Positions 8,472-17,931 of a stretch of DNA of 64,000 bases are shown one piece after another. Made by a program: the position numbers and the translations under genes. Under the pieces are notes generated by a model that made no database searches, had not been told where the DNA came from, and saw nothing but the letters and a program-made list of their open reading frames with translations. Position 1 is the first letter of the stretch, and the number at the start of each line of letters is the position of its first letter. This DNA is from Paracraurococcus lichenis (GTDB lineage: Bacteria > Pseudomonadota > Alphaproteobacteria > Acetobacterales > Acetobacteraceae): assembly GCF_030657435.1 (NCBI RefSeq), contig NZ_JAUTWS010000002.1:248001-312000 (forward strand), in the 5' to 3' direction.

Positions 8472-10076
8472 ATGAACGAGATCGGCGCGCGGGCGCGGCG
8501 CAACACCATCGGCGATGCGGTGCGCCGGGCCGGGGCGCGGTTCCGCGACCGCCCCGCGCTGCGCTTCGGCGAGCGCGCCTGGTGCTTCGCGGAGATCGAC
8601 CTGGCGGCCGACCGGGTCGCGCGCTTCCTGCTGGCGCGCGGCCTCAGGCAGGGCGACCGTGTCGTCGCCTATGGCAAGAACTCCGATGCCTACCTGTTCC
8701 TCTGGCTCGGCTGCGCCCGGGCCGGGCTGGTGCATGTCCCCGCCAATTTCGCCCTGACCGCGGCGGAACTGGACTACATCCTGCGGCAATGCGGCGCCGC
8801 GGCCGTCTTCGCCCAGCCGGCGCTGCGCGTGACCGCCGACCAGGCCGGCGGCGAGGTGCTGCGCGGCACGATCGATGCCGGCGCCGGCGAACACGACATC
8901 CTGGCCGCGGCCGGGGATCCGCGCTGGGGCCAGCCGGGCGATGCCGAGGCGGGGGAGGGCGTGCAGGACACCGACCTCGTCCAGCTCCAGTACACCTCGG
9001 GCACCACCGGCCAGCCCAAGGGCGCGATGATGACGCACCGCGCCATCCTGGCCGAGTACAGCAGCGTGACCATCGAGCTCGAGATGCGCCGCGACGACCG
9101 GGCGCTGGCGGCGCTGCCGCTCTACCACACCGCGCAGATGCACTGCTTCACCATGCCGCAGATGCTGACCGGCGCCTTCACCCTCCTGATCGAGGCGCCG
9201 CAGCCCGCGCTCGTCCTGGAGCTGATCGAGCGCGAGCGCATCACCTCCTTCTTCGCCCCACCCACGGTCTGGATCACGCTGCTGCAGCATCCGGATTTCG
9301 GCCGGCGCGACCTGTCGAGCCTGCGCAACATCTACTACGGCGCGTCGATCATGCCCGTCCCGGTGCTGCAGGAGCTCCGTCAGCGGCTGCCCGGCGCGCG
9401 GCCCTTCAACTGCTACGGCCAGAGCGAGATCGCGCCGCTCGCCACCGTGCTGCGGCCGGAGGAGCATGATGCCCGCCCCGGCTCGGTCGGCCGCCCCGTG
9501 CTGAATGTCGAGACGCGGGTGGTGGATGCGGAGATGCGCGACGTCGCGCCCGGCGAGCGGGGCGAGGTCATCCATCGTTCGCCGCAGCTCTGCCTCGGCT
9601 ACTGGAACATGCCGGAGGAGACGGCCAGGGCCTTCGAGGGCGGCTGGTTCCACAGCGGCGACGTGGCGACCATCGATGCGGAGGGCTACCTTGCGATTGT
9701 CGACCGCACCAAGGACCTGATCAATACCGGCGGGGTGCTGGTGGCGAGCCGGGAGGTGGAGGAGGCGCTCTTCACCCACCCCGCGGTCGCCGAGGTCGCG
9801 GTCATCGCGGTGCCCGACCCGAAGTGGATCGAGGCCGTGGCCGCGGTGGTGGTGCTGCGGCCGGAGGCGCCGATGGACGTCGAGGCGGCGCTGCTGGCGC
9901 ATGCCCGCGAGCACCTCGCCCCCTACAAGGTCCCCAAGCGCATCATCCTGGCGGACAGCCTGCCCAAGAACACCGCGGGCAAGCTGCTGAAACGGGAGTT
10001 GCGGCAGCACTATGCCGGCACCGCTAGCGGCGCCCTCGGCCTCGATCGCCCCGGACCGGAGCGATCCGGGGCGTGA
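8472..10076 (+). CDS. Acyl-CoA synthetase / AMP-dependent ligase
   Basis: The 534-residue enzyme is a class I adenylate-forming ligase. It shows the phosphate-binding loop YTSGTTGQPKGAMMTH (about residue 175), the YGQSE adenine motif, the hinge block GWFHSGDVATIDAEGYLAIV, and the C-terminal lysine segment PKNTAGKLLKREL. It activates a carboxylic acid as acyl-AMP and then acyl-CoA; chain type cannot be read from sequence. GGGGAGG stands 6 nt before the ATG. It follows the ABC genes by 65 bp. The C-terminus ends in a short non-conserved Gly/Pro/Arg tail. Confidence 0.92.
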   Translation: MNEIGARARRNTIGDAVRRAGARFRDRPALRFGERAWCFAEIDLAADRVARFLLARGLRQGDRVVAYGKNSDAYLFLWLGCARAGLVHVPANFALTAAELDYILRQCGAAAVFAQPALRVTADQAGGEVLRGTIDAGAGEHDILAAAGDPRWGQPGDAEAGEGVQDTDLVQLQYTSGTTGQPKGAMMTHRAILAEYSSVTIELEMRRDDRALAALPLYHTAQMHCFTMPQMLTGAFTLLIEAPQPALVLELIERERITSFFAPPTVWITLLQHPDFGRRDLSSLRNIYYGASIMPVPVLQELRQRLPGARPFNCYGQSEIAPLATVLRPEEHDARPGSVGRPVLNVETRVVDAEMRDVAPGERGEVIHRSPQLCLGYWNMPEETARAFEGGWFHSGDVATIDAEGYLAIVDRTKDLINTGGVLVASREVEEALFTHPAVAEVAVIAVPDPKWIEAVAAVVVLRPEAPMDVEAALLAHAREHLAPYKVPKRIILADSLPKNTAGKLLKRELRQHYAGTASGALGLDRPGPERSGA

Positions 10077-10174
10077 ATCGAGGCCGCCCCGCCTCCGGCC
10101 CGATGGGGTGACGACCCAGCCACCCCCGGTTATGGTCCGCCACCATTTTCTGTGGCGGGACGGGAGCGGACCAG

Positions 10175-11854
10175 ATGACCAAGGCAGGCGAGGCGCGGCT
10201 CGGCGGGCATATCCTCGCGGATGCGCTGGTGGCGCAGGGCGTGACCCATGCCTTCTGCGTCCCGGGCGAGAGCTACCTCGACCTGCTGGACGGGCTCTAT
10301 GCCCAGCGCAACCGCATCCAGCTCGTCACCTGCCGGTTCGAGGCGGGCGCGGTCCATATGGCCGAGGCCTATGGCAAGCTGACGGGCAAGCCCGGTGTCG
10401 CCCTCGTCACCCGCGGCCCGGGCGCCTGCCATGCCGCGATCGGCGTCCATGTCGCCTTCCAGGACAGCACGCCGCTGGTGCTGATCGTCGGCCAGATCCC
10501 CTTCGAGGAGACGGACCGCGAGTCCTTCCAGGAGGTGGACTACCGCAAGATGTTCGCCCCGCTGGCCAAGTGGGTGACGCAGATCGACGACGCGGCGCGC
10601 ATCCCGGAACTGATGGCGCATGCCTTCGATGTCGCGACCTCCGGCCGGCCAGGCCCGGTCGTGGTGGCGATCTCGGAGGAGATGCAGAAGGAGCTGGCCG
10701 TCGTGCCGGACCTGCCGCCGGCGCCGGTCTTCCCGCCGCATCCGGCGCCCGAGGCGCTGCCGCGCATGATGGACATGCTGCGCCGGGCGCAGCGCCCCCT
10801 GGTGGTGCTGGGCGGCGGCGCCGGCTGGACCGCGCAGGGCAAGGCGGACATCCGCGACTTCCTGCTGGCCAACGACCTGCCCGTCGCCGTCTCCTTCCGC
10901 CGCATGGGCCTCTTCGACGGGACCAGCCCGAACTATGTCGGGGACCTCGGTGTCGGCGCCGATCCGGCGCTGGTGAAGGCGGCGAAGCAGAGCGACCTCT
11001 TCCTCGCCATCGGCACCCGTATTGGGGAGACGGTGAGCCAGGGCTATACGCTGATGGACATGGCCGGCTCGAAGCCGGTGGTCCATGTCTATCCGGAGCA
11101 GGCGGAGATCGGCCGCGTCTACCGCCCGGCGCTCGGCATCACCGCCGACCTCAATGCCTTCGCCGCCGCCGTCAGGGCGCTGCCGCCGGTGGAGAAGCCC
11201 GTCTGGTCCGGCTGGCGGGCGGAACTGCGCGTGGCGCGCGAGGCGCAGGCCAGGGCGCCGGACTACGAGGGGCCGCTGAACCTCGCCGTCGCGCTGCAGC
11301 AGCTCGAGAAGGTGCTGCCGCCCGACACCATCTTCACCACCGATGCCGGCAATTTCGCCACCTGGCCGCAACGCTTCATGCATGTCGGCGCCGGGCAGGA
11401 CTTCCTCGGCCCGACCAATGGCGCCATGGGCTATTCGGTGCCGGCGGCGATCGGCGCGAAGATCGTGCATCCCGAGCGCACCGTCGTCTCCTTCGTCGGC
11501 GATGGCGGCATGCTGATGACGGGGCAGGAGATCGCCACCGCCTTCCATCACAAGGTCAACCCGATCGTGCTCGTCTTCAACAACGCGATGTACGGCACGA
11601 TCCGCATGCACCAGGAGCGAACCTATCCCGGCCGCGTCTCCGCGACGCAGCTCACCAACCCGGATTTCGCCCGCTTCATCGAGAGCTTCGGCGGCCATGG
11701 CGAGGTGGTGGAGGCGACCGACCAGCTCGTGCCCGCCGTCCAGCGCGCCATGGCCAGCGGCAAGCCGGCGGTGATCGAGGTGCGGACGAACCCGGAGCAG
11801 GTGACGAACCGCGCCACCATCGCGCAGCTCCGCGCCCAGGCCGCGAAGGCGTAG
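10175..11854 (+). CDS. Thiamine-pyrophosphate enzyme, acetolactate-synthase-like
   Basis: The 559-residue protein has the three-domain TPP fold: an N-terminal pyrimidine domain with the catalytic glutamate in CRFEAGAVHMAEAYGKLTG, a central domain, and a C-terminal diphosphate domain with GDGGMLM followed about 25 residues later by NNAMYGT. The family includes acetolactate synthase, glyoxylate carboligase, oxalyl-CoA decarboxylase and sulfoacetaldehyde acetyltransferase. No small regulatory subunit (IlvH) is nearby, so a catabolic or carboligase role is more likely than branched-chain synthesis. The substrate is open. It begins 98 bp after the acyl-CoA synthetase gene. Confidence 0.9.
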   Translation: MTKAGEARLGGHILADALVAQGVTHAFCVPGESYLDLLDGLYAQRNRIQLVTCRFEAGAVHMAEAYGKLTGKPGVALVTRGPGACHAAIGVHVAFQDSTPLVLIVGQIPFEETDRESFQEVDYRKMFAPLAKWVTQIDDAARIPELMAHAFDVATSGRPGPVVVAISEEMQKELAVVPDLPPAPVFPPHPAPEALPRMMDMLRRAQRPLVVLGGGAGWTAQGKADIRDFLLANDLPVAVSFRRMGLFDGTSPNYVGDLGVGADPALVKAAKQSDLFLAIGTRIGETVSQGYTLMDMAGSKPVVHVYPEQAEIGRVYRPALGITADLNAFAAAVRALPPVEKPVWSGWRAELRVAREAQARAPDYEGPLNLAVALQQLEKVLPPDTIFTTDAGNFATWPQRFMHVGAGQDFLGPTNGAMGYSVPAAIGAKIVHPERTVVSFVGDGGMLMTGQEIATAFHHKVNPIVLVFNNAMYGTIRMHQERTYPGRVSATQLTNPDFARFIESFGGHGEVVEATDQLVPAVQRAMASGKPAVIEVRTNPEQVTNRATIAQLRAQAAKA

Positions 11855-11863
11855 GAAAGCTCG

Positions 11864-12016
11864 GGGAGGGAAAACTATTCCCTCCCGTTGGACGCCCTTG
11901 GCGTCCAACCCCACCCTTCCTTTTTGTGAGTCGGGTGCCGCCGCGCGGCGGATGCAAGCCCACAGAAATAGATGAGGGGTTCGGGGAGAATACCTTCTCC
12001 CCGATCTTTCTCTTCC
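11864..12016. repeat. Hairpin array between convergent genes (intergenic family 2, copy A)
   Basis: Four hairpins lie in this stretch. GGGAGGGAA/TTCCCTCCC spans 11864-11886, and GTTGGACGCC/GGCGTCCAAC spans 11887-11909. A GC-only dyad lies near 11940. The last is CGGGGAGAA/TTCTCCCCG near 11980-12002. The T-rich stretch at 11917-11925 could help terminate the plus-strand gene. Blocks such as CTTTTT-GTGAGTC recur at 50836-50850. Confidence 0.6.
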
Positions 12017-12028
12017 CTGCCGCCTGAC

Positions 12029-13123
12029 TCAGCAGAAATGCGCGCCGCGGGTCTCGACCGGCAGCAGGTAGATGCTCTGGCTGGCGGTCATCAGAAGCTG
12101 GTTCCGCCGCGCGCCGCCGAAGCACAGGTTGGCGCAGATCTCCGGCAGCTTGATCAGCCCGATCCTGCCCCCGTCCGGCGCGAAGACATGCACGCCGTCA
12201 TAGCCGTCGCCCACCCAGCCGGCGCCGACCCAGAGATTGCCGCTCTCGTCGCAGCGGACGCCGTCGCCGAAGCCCGACTTGCCCTCGAACTCCATGCTGC
12301 AGAAGGTCCGGGGATTGCTGACCTTCTGGCCGTCCACGTCGAAGGCCCAGATGATGTTCTTGGCCTCGGGATAGTGGCTGCTGCCGCTGTCCGCGACATA
12401 GAGCCGCTTGTAGTCGGGAGAGAAGCAGAGGCCGTTCGGCTTGAAGGGCTGGTCGGCGATCTTCGTCACCTGGCCGGTCTGCCCGTCGATGCGGTAGATC
12501 GCCTCCTTGATGAAGGGGCGGGGGCTGTTGGCGGCCTCCGGCGCGCGCTGGCCCTCGTAGTTCATCAGCGCGCCATAGCCGGGGTCGGTGAACCAGATGC
12601 TGCCATCCGCCGGATGCACCACGCCGTCATTCGGCGCGTTGAAGGCGCCGTCCGGCCCGCGCGCGGCCAGCACCGTCATGCGGCCGTCCGGCTCGTAGCG
12701 CACGACGTCGCGGTAGAAGTGGCGGAAGGCGATCTGCCGCCCCTCCCGGTCGAAGGTATTGCCGTTGGAGAAGCCGGACGGGCTGCGGAACCGACGGTGG
12801 ACGGAATGGTCCTCCTCGTTCATCCGCAGGCATTCGTCGTTCGGGATGTCGGACCAGACCCAGAAGCGGCCGGTCGCGTGCCAGGCAGGCCCCTCCGCCC
12901 AGCCGAGGCCGGTGTAGAGCCGCTTGATGGTGCTGTTGCCGAGCGGCGCGGTGAAGCGCTTCTTGTCCAGCGCGACGATGTCGGCATCCGGGTAGCGGGC
13001 GGGCGGCGCATCCTGCCCGTAGACGCGCTGGGCATTGGCCGGGATGGCGGCGCCGGCGGCGAGCGCGCCGGCGAGGCCGCCGAGCACGCGGCGGCGGCTG
13101 GCAGCGGATGAGGCGATGAGCAT
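12029..13123 (-). CDS. SMP-30/gluconolactonase/LRE family protein, Tat-exported
   Basis: The 364-residue protein begins with a twin-arginine signal (SRRRVLGGLAGALAAG, cleavage near ANA-Q) and continues as a six-bladed propeller of the SMP-30 type. Typical blocks are GLGWAEGPAWH, NGLCFSPDYKRLYVADSG and the metal-site Asn/Asp positions. Family members hydrolyse lactones of sugars or other esters with a divalent metal; this one would act in the periplasm. AGGGGGAG precedes the ATG by 9 nt. It converges on the TPP enzyme gene and faces away from the EthD gene. Confidence 0.9.
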   Translation of the reverse strand: MLIASSAASRRRVLGGLAGALAAGAAIPANAQRVYGQDAPPARYPDADIVALDKKRFTAPLGNSTIKRLYTGLGWAEGPAWHATGRFWVWSDIPNDECLRMNEEDHSVHRRFRSPSGFSNGNTFDREGRQIAFRHFYRDVVRYEPDGRMTVLAARGPDGAFNAPNDGVVHPADGSIWFTDPGYGALMNYEGQRAPEAANSPRPFIKEAIYRIDGQTGQVTKIADQPFKPNGLCFSPDYKRLYVADSGSSHYPEAKNIIWAFDVDGQKVSNPRTFCSMEFEGKSGFGDGVRCDESGNLWVGAGWVGDGYDGVHVFAPDGGRIGLIKLPEICANLCFGGARRNQLLMTASQSIYLLPVETRGAHFC

Positions 13124-13289
13124 CTCGTTTCACTCCCCCTTGGGCTGCGCGATTGGCGCGGCCTGGGGGAGCGTGCCATGGTTCGGTCCGGGGTAGGCAA
13201 GCTGATCGTCGCGGACATCACAGGCCCGTGCACGGGTGCTGTCCCGGCGGGCGTGCCGCGCCTGCCCATCCAAGAAGGGAGCTGCGTCC

Positions 13290-13598
13290 ATGATCACCGT
13301 CAGCGTCTTCTATCCGAACGACCCGGCGACCAAGTTCGACGAGGCCTATTACATGCAGAAGCACATCCCGCTGGTGAAGGAGCGCTGGTCGGGCATGGGC
13401 CTGAAGGACGCCAAGGTGCTGAAGGGCATGCCGGGCCCGGATGGTGCCGCGCCGAACCGTATCATCGCGCTGCTGACCTTCGACTCCGCCGAGGCCTTCC
13501 AGAAGGCCGCGCAGGCGCATGGGCCGGAGCTCTTCGGCGACGTCCCGAACTTCACCGACGGCAAGCCGACGGTGCAGATCAGCGAAGTGCTGGGCTGA
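13290..13598 (+). CDS. EthD-family small protein
   Basis: The 102-residue protein is a single ferredoxin-like alpha/beta barrel of the EthD family (ITVSVFYPNDPATKFDEAYY, then HIPLVKERW near residue 30). Relatives accompany ether-degrading P450 systems or act as small cyclases or monooxygenases, often as dimers; no specific reaction can be given. AAGGGAG stands about 10 nt before the ATG at 13290, and the longer upstream frame lacks homology. The 81 bp after it contain GC-rich dyads (for example GGCGGGCC/GGCCCGCC) but no T-run. Confidence 0.82.
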   Translation: MITVSVFYPNDPATKFDEAYYMQKHIPLVKERWSGMGLKDAKVLKGMPGPDGAAPNRIIALLTFDSAEAFQKAAQAHGPELFGDVPNFTDGKPTVQISEVLG

Positions 13599-13679
13599 CG
13601 CATCCCGCGTCCGGCGGGCCTCCATCGGCCCGCCCGGAAGGCCGCCGGCCCCGGGCCAAGTCCGGGACCGGCGCCTTCC

Positions 13680-15305
13680 TCAGGCCAGCGTCGTCAGGTC
13701 CTGGAACCAGTGCTGCGCCTGGGTATAGCCGCGCACGGCGCGGCCGAGCGCGTGCGGGTTGGTATCGTGCACCACGAAGACCAGCAGCGCCTGGTCCACC
13801 ACCCGCTCATGCACCTTCGCCATCAGCCGGTCCACCTCGGCGGGGTCGAAGGTGTTCAGCGCGGTGTCGATCAGCCGGTCGGTCTCGGCGTCCTTGTAGT
13901 GCGACCAGTTCACGCCCGTGGGCGCGACCTGGTTGGAGTGGAAGAAGCGGATCAGCGCATAGAGCGGGTCGGAGGTGACATAGGCAACGTTGTTCGCCGT
14001 GATGTTGCCCTGGCGCGCGATCTCGCCCGCCGCGCCCTGCCGCCAGCAGGTGTAGAGCACCTCGAGCTCCACGGCCTGGAATTCGACCTCGATCCCGACC
14101 TCGCGCCAGGCGGACTGGATGTACTCGTTCATCGGCATGGACAGCATCTGCCCGCTGCCGCCGGTGGCGATCAGGAATTTCGTGCGCAACGGCGACGACT
14201 TGGAGTAACCGGCCTCGGCGATCAGCCGGCGCGCCGCGTCGGGGTCGTACTTCACCTGGAATTCCGGCCGGCCGAACCAGGGGGAGGAGGGGTCCACCAC
14301 CCCGACCGCGGGCTTCGCCAGGCCGTTCATCAGGGCGACGACCTCGTCGCGGTTGATCGCCAGGTTGGCGGCGCGGCGCAGCCGCAGGTCGCGCCAGGGC
14401 GAGCCCTCCAGCAGGCTCAGGTGGTAGTTCCAGACATGCGGCGTCACGTTCTCCACGATCCGCATGCCGGCCTGCTTGAGGCGCGGCACCAGGTCGGGCG
14501 CCGGCGTCTCGATCAGGTCCACCTGGCCGGTCAGCAGCGCATTGGTGCGGGTCACCGCCTCCGGCGCCACGACCAGCACCAGCCGGTCGACCTTCGGCAG
14601 CCGCGCCTTGTTCCAGTAGTCGGGGTTGCGCACCAGTTCCGCCCGCTCCCGCGGGACCAGCCGCGCCAGGCGGAAGGGCCCGGTGCCGGAGGGCTCGGCG
14701 GCGAAGCGTTCCCAGCTCCGCCCCAGCTTCTCGTACTGCGCCGGGGAGGAGATGAGGAACCACAGCATCTGGTAGGGAAAGATGCTGTCCACCGTCCTGG
14801 TGGTGACCTCGACCGTCATGGCGTCGATCTTCCGCCAGGACGCCACGGAGGGTAGCCGCGGCCGCACCTGCGCCGCCTGGCGGTTGTCGAAATGCGGCGC
14901 CTGCGGGTTCAGGACCTTCTCGAAGTTCCAGATCACGGCGTCGGCGTCGAAGGCGGAGCCGTCGTGGAATTTCACGTCCGGTCGTAGCTTGAACACCCAC
15001 TTCTTCCGGTCCGCCGGGTCGGCCTCCCAGGCCGTCGCCAGCCCGGGGACGAGCTTCCCGGGCCGATCGGCGACGTCCATCTCCCAGGCGACCAGCGGGT
15101 CGTACAGCGTGGTGCCGGTGAACTGGTAGGCACCGGCGCCGCGGTCCGGCTGGCCCGTGGTCTGCGGGATATCGGCCATGGAGATGCCATAGCGCAGCAC
15201 GCGCTCCGCCTGCGCGGCGGCCGGGCGGATTGCCCAGGGCGCGGGCAGGGCCGGCAGGGTCGCAAGGCCGGAGGCGCCCAGCAGGGCGCGACGCGAGAAG
15301 GACAT
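13680..15305 (-). CDS. ABC transporter substrate-binding protein, family 5 (peptide/nickel type)
   Basis: The 541-residue protein has a Tat-like signal (SFSRRALLGASG, cleavage near AAA-Q) and a full family-5 solute-binding fold. Recognisable blocks are TGTTLYDPLVAWE, WVFKLRPDVKFHDGSAFDADAVIWNFEKV (shown here only as part of the domain) and GTGPFRL. It binds peptides or related solutes in the periplasm and hands them to an Opp/Dpp permease. It is alone on this strand; the two ATPases at 6341-8406 could be its engine. A start 13 codons upstream is possible, but the signal peptide favours ATG at 15305. Confidence 0.9.
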   Translation of the reverse strand: MSFSRRALLGASGLATLPALPAPWAIRPAAAQAERVLRYGISMADIPQTTGQPDRGAGAYQFTGTTLYDPLVAWEMDVADRPGKLVPGLATAWEADPADRKKWVFKLRPDVKFHDGSAFDADAVIWNFEKVLNPQAPHFDNRQAAQVRPRLPSVASWRKIDAMTVEVTTRTVDSIFPYQMLWFLISSPAQYEKLGRSWERFAAEPSGTGPFRLARLVPRERAELVRNPDYWNKARLPKVDRLVLVVAPEAVTRTNALLTGQVDLIETPAPDLVPRLKQAGMRIVENVTPHVWNYHLSLLEGSPWRDLRLRRAANLAINRDEVVALMNGLAKPAVGVVDPSSPWFGRPEFQVKYDPDAARRLIAEAGYSKSSPLRTKFLIATGGSGQMLSMPMNEYIQSAWREVGIEVEFQAVELEVLYTCWRQGAAGEIARQGNITANNVAYVTSDPLYALIRFFHSNQVAPTGVNWSHYKDAETDRLIDTALNTFDPAEVDRLMAKVHERVVDQALLVFVVHDTNPHALGRAVRGYTQAQHWFQDLTTLA

Positions 15306-15357
15306 GCAGGGTTCCCGGACAATGACGTTGCCCGGGCATGGCAAGGGCCGTGCCGGG

Positions 15358-16074
15358 CTATACCCCTTCGGCCACCACCACCCGCCGTGCCGGGGCCTTC
15401 GCCGCGCCGGCCGGGATCGCCTCGCAGAAATCCTTGACCGCCTCGATCAGGATCACCCCGGCGAGGCGCGGGCAGACCTGCCGTCCCAGCCGCTCCCAAG
15501 CCCCCGCACCGCGCAGCAGCAGCCGGGTCCGGAAGGGCGGCACGAAAAGGGCCAGGTCGCGCCGCTCCGCCAGGAACATCTGCCGCCGCAGCAGTCCCTC
15601 GAGCTGGTTCGGCGAATAGGGCTGGCCATGGCCGAAGGGCGTGCGGTCCAGATGCGCCCAGAGGCCGAGGCGGTTCGGCGCCACCACGATCAGCCGCCCG
15701 TCATCCTTCAGGACGCGCCAGGCCTCCCGCAGCATCCGCCGGGTGTTCTCCGCGGTTTCCAGCCCATGGACCAGCAGGATGCGGTCGAACATCAGGTCGG
15801 GAAAGGGCAGCGCATCCTCCTCCGCAACCGCGGTGCAGGAGGCCGCGCTGCGCGGCCAGCGCCAGCGCGGCAGCGGCGTGGGCACGACGGCGACGCAGCG
15901 CGCCGCCTCCGCCCGCCAGAGCCGCAGGAAGGGGCTGGCATAGCCGAGCCCGAGCACGGATTGCCCGGGAAGCGAGGGCCAGAGCAACCGCAGACGGTCG
16001 CGCAGCAGGCGCGCCGTCACCAGCCCCGCCGGGGTGGCGTAGAAATTCCCCAGGCCGTGGACCTCGTGGCTCAT
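15358..16074 (-). CDS. Class I SAM-dependent methyltransferase
   Basis: The 238-residue protein has a degenerate but readable SAM fold: SVLGLGYASPFLRLW (motif I region), EEDALPFPDLMFDRILLVHGLE, and LREAWRVLKDDGRLIVVAPN (motif post II). It belongs to the type 11 methyltransferases. This gene back-to-back with gloB is, from memory, a common arrangement in alphaproteobacteria. The substrate is unknown. The ATG at 16074 is chosen because upstream residues are shadow sequence of gloB. The ribosome site is weak. Confidence 0.83.
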   Translation of the reverse strand: MSHEVHGLGNFYATPAGLVTARLLRDRLRLLWPSLPGQSVLGLGYASPFLRLWRAEAARCVAVVPTPLPRWRWPRSAASCTAVAEEDALPFPDLMFDRILLVHGLETAENTRRMLREAWRVLKDDGRLIVVAPNRLGLWAHLDRTPFGHGQPYSPNQLEGLLRRQMFLAERRDLALFVPPFRTRLLLRGAGAWERLGRQVCPRLAGVILIEAVKDFCEAIPAGAAKAPARRVVVAEGV

Positions 16075-16131
16075 GCCGTGGATATAGAGCGCCGAGGTCC
16101 CCGATGCAGCGGGGCCGGAGGAGGAGCCCCC

Positions 16132-16860
16132 ATGACGCTCTCGGTCACCCCCGTGCCGTGTCTTTCGGACAACTATGTCTGGCTGCTGCAGGACAAGGCG
16201 ACCGGGGCGGTCGCGATCTGCGACCCGGGGGAGGCCGGCCCGGCCATCGCGGCGGTGGAGCGGCTGGGCGGCCGGCTCGACCTGATCCTGCTGACCCACC
16301 ACCATGGCGACCATGTCGCGGGGGTGGCGGAGTTGCAGGCGCGCTGCGGCGGCAAGGTGGTGGGTGCGGCGGCGGATACCCACCGGCTCCCGAAGCTCGA
16401 CCAGGCGGTGAAGGCCGGGGACAGCGTGGCGCTGGGCGAGAGCCGGGCGACGGTCATCGAGACGCCCGGTCATACGGTCGGCCACATCGCCTTCCACTTC
16501 CCCGAGGGCGCGGTGCTGCTCTGCGGCGATACCCTGTTCTCGCTGGGCTGCGGCCGGCTGCTCGAGGGCGACGCGGCCATGATGTTCGACAGCCTGCGCA
16601 AGCTATCGGCCCTGCCGGACCCGACGCTGGTCTGCTGCGGGCACGAGTATACCGAGAGCAATGCCCGCTTCGCCCTGACGGTGGAGCCGGAGAATGCCGC
16701 CCTGGTCGCCCGCGCGGCCGAGGCGAAGGCCCAGCGGGCGGCCGGGCAGCCCACGGTGCCCACCACCATGGCGCAGGAGCGGGCGGCGAACCCCTTCCTC
16801 CGCGCGGGCGACGTGGCTCGGCTGGCGGCGATCCGCAGCGCCAAGGACAGCTTCCGCTGA
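16132..16860 (+). CDS. gloB: Hydroxyacylglutathione hydrolase (glyoxalase II)
   Basis: The 242-residue enzyme carries the binuclear metal motif THHHGDH at residues 55-61, a further metal ligand region in ETPGHTVGH, and the GloB C-terminal glutathione-binding block (GHEYTESNARFAL; final segment NPFLRA). It hydrolyses S-D-lactoylglutathione to D-lactate and glutathione in methylglyoxal detoxification. GGAGGAGG precedes the ATG. It is divergent from the methyltransferase gene with only 57 bp between, so the promoters must be shared or interleaved. Confidence 0.95.
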   Translation: MTLSVTPVPCLSDNYVWLLQDKATGAVAICDPGEAGPAIAAVERLGGRLDLILLTHHHGDHVAGVAELQARCGGKVVGAAADTHRLPKLDQAVKAGDSVALGESRATVIETPGHTVGHIAFHFPEGAVLLCGDTLFSLGCGRLLEGDAAMMFDSLRKLSALPDPTLVCCGHEYTESNARFALTVEPENAALVARAAEAKAQRAAGQPTVPTTMAQERAANPFLRAGDVARLAAIRSAKDSFR

Positions 16861-16974
16861 GCGGTGCGGCGCGGCGGCAGGCGGGAAGCCGGATATCGGC
16901 GAGGCTCGATAGCGCTGCAGGGCTTCGCATCCGCCGGCGGCGGCCTGGCGGTGCGATCCTGACGGCGTGAGCGG

Positions 16975-17898
16975 CTACCGGCCCGCCTCCGCCGGGGCCG
17001 TCGCCGCCAGCGCCCCGCCGCCGACGACCAGCAGCGCAGCGAGCAGGACGGTGCCGCTGAGCCGCCCCTCGCCGGCCACGACCAGCAGCAGGGTGGAGGC
17101 GACGGGCGTCGCATAGGCGAGCGTCCCCAGCAGCCGCGGATCGCCCCGCTTCATCCCGACATCCCAGAGGAAGAAGGCCGCGCCGACCGGCCCCGCCCCC
17201 AGCAGCAGGATCGCCGGCCATTGCGCCGCCGCCGGCCAGGCCGCGGGCTCGACCAGGGCATGCAGGCCCAGCGCGACCGCGGCCGAGGCGAGGCAGAAGC
17301 CCGCCACCGCCTCGGTCGGCACCCCGGCGAGGCGGGGCGTGCCGGCCAGCACGGAGTAGAGCGCCCAGGTGACGGCCGCCCCGGCCGCCGCGGCATAGCC
17401 CGCGAGGCTGCCGCCGCCGAACCCCTGCCCGCCGCCGGCCAGCAGCAGGACCGCGCTCACCGCCCCCAGCCCGACCCCCGCCAGCCGCCGCGGTCCGAGG
17501 TGCAGCCCGCGGATCGGGCCGGAGAGCAGCACGATCAGCAGCGGCCACATGTAGTTCAGCAGGTTGGCCTCCACCGGCGGCGCAAGTGCGAGGGCGGCGA
17601 AATAGAGCGCGTGATAGCCCGCCAGCCCGCCGACCCCGTGCAGCCAGACCGGCCAGGGCTGCCGCAGCCGGCCCAGCCGCCCGCGTGCCGCGACGACGCC
17701 GAGCCCGAGCAGGCCGCCGACCGCGAAGGCGAGGCCGGTGAGCAGCAGCGGCGGCAGCGGCTGCGCCAGCCGCGCCAGCAGGGCGAGGAAGGCCCAGAGC
17801 AGCAGCGCGGCGCAGCCGGCGAGGGTCGCGCCGGCCGCGCCGCCCTGGAACGAAGTTGTCACGGCAGATCCATTCGGGGTGCGAGGGGCGCGCACCAT
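16975..17898 (-). CDS. DMT-superfamily permease (EamA type)
   Basis: The 307-residue protein has ten predicted hydrophobic helices in two EamA repeats, with typical segments such as YHALYFAALALAPPVEANLLNYMWPLL. Such carriers export amino acids or metabolites; the substrate is not known. The start is uncertain: ATG at 17898 or GTG at 17862 both fit, neither with a strong ribosome site. It is divergent from the small membrane protein gene at 17932, with about 33 bp between. Confidence 0.88.
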   Translation of the reverse strand: MVRAPRTPNGSAVTTSFQGGAAGATLAGCAALLLWAFLALLARLAQPLPPLLLTGLAFAVGGLLGLGVVAARGRLGRLRQPWPVWLHGVGGLAGYHALYFAALALAPPVEANLLNYMWPLLIVLLSGPIRGLHLGPRRLAGVGLGAVSAVLLLAGGGQGFGGGSLAGYAAAAGAAVTWALYSVLAGTPRLAGVPTEAVAGFCLASAAVALGLHALVEPAAWPAAAQWPAILLLGAGPVGAAFFLWDVGMKRGDPRLLGTLAYATPVASTLLLVVAGEGRLSGTVLLAALLVVGGGALAATAPAEAGR

Positions 17899-17931
17899 AT
17901 GCCAGCCTGCGGCATTCGCGGAGACGGGCGC

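Noticed and set aside
13599..13679. Terminator between the EthD gene and the binding-protein gene
   Set aside because: GC-rich dyads are present but no T-tract follows on either strand.
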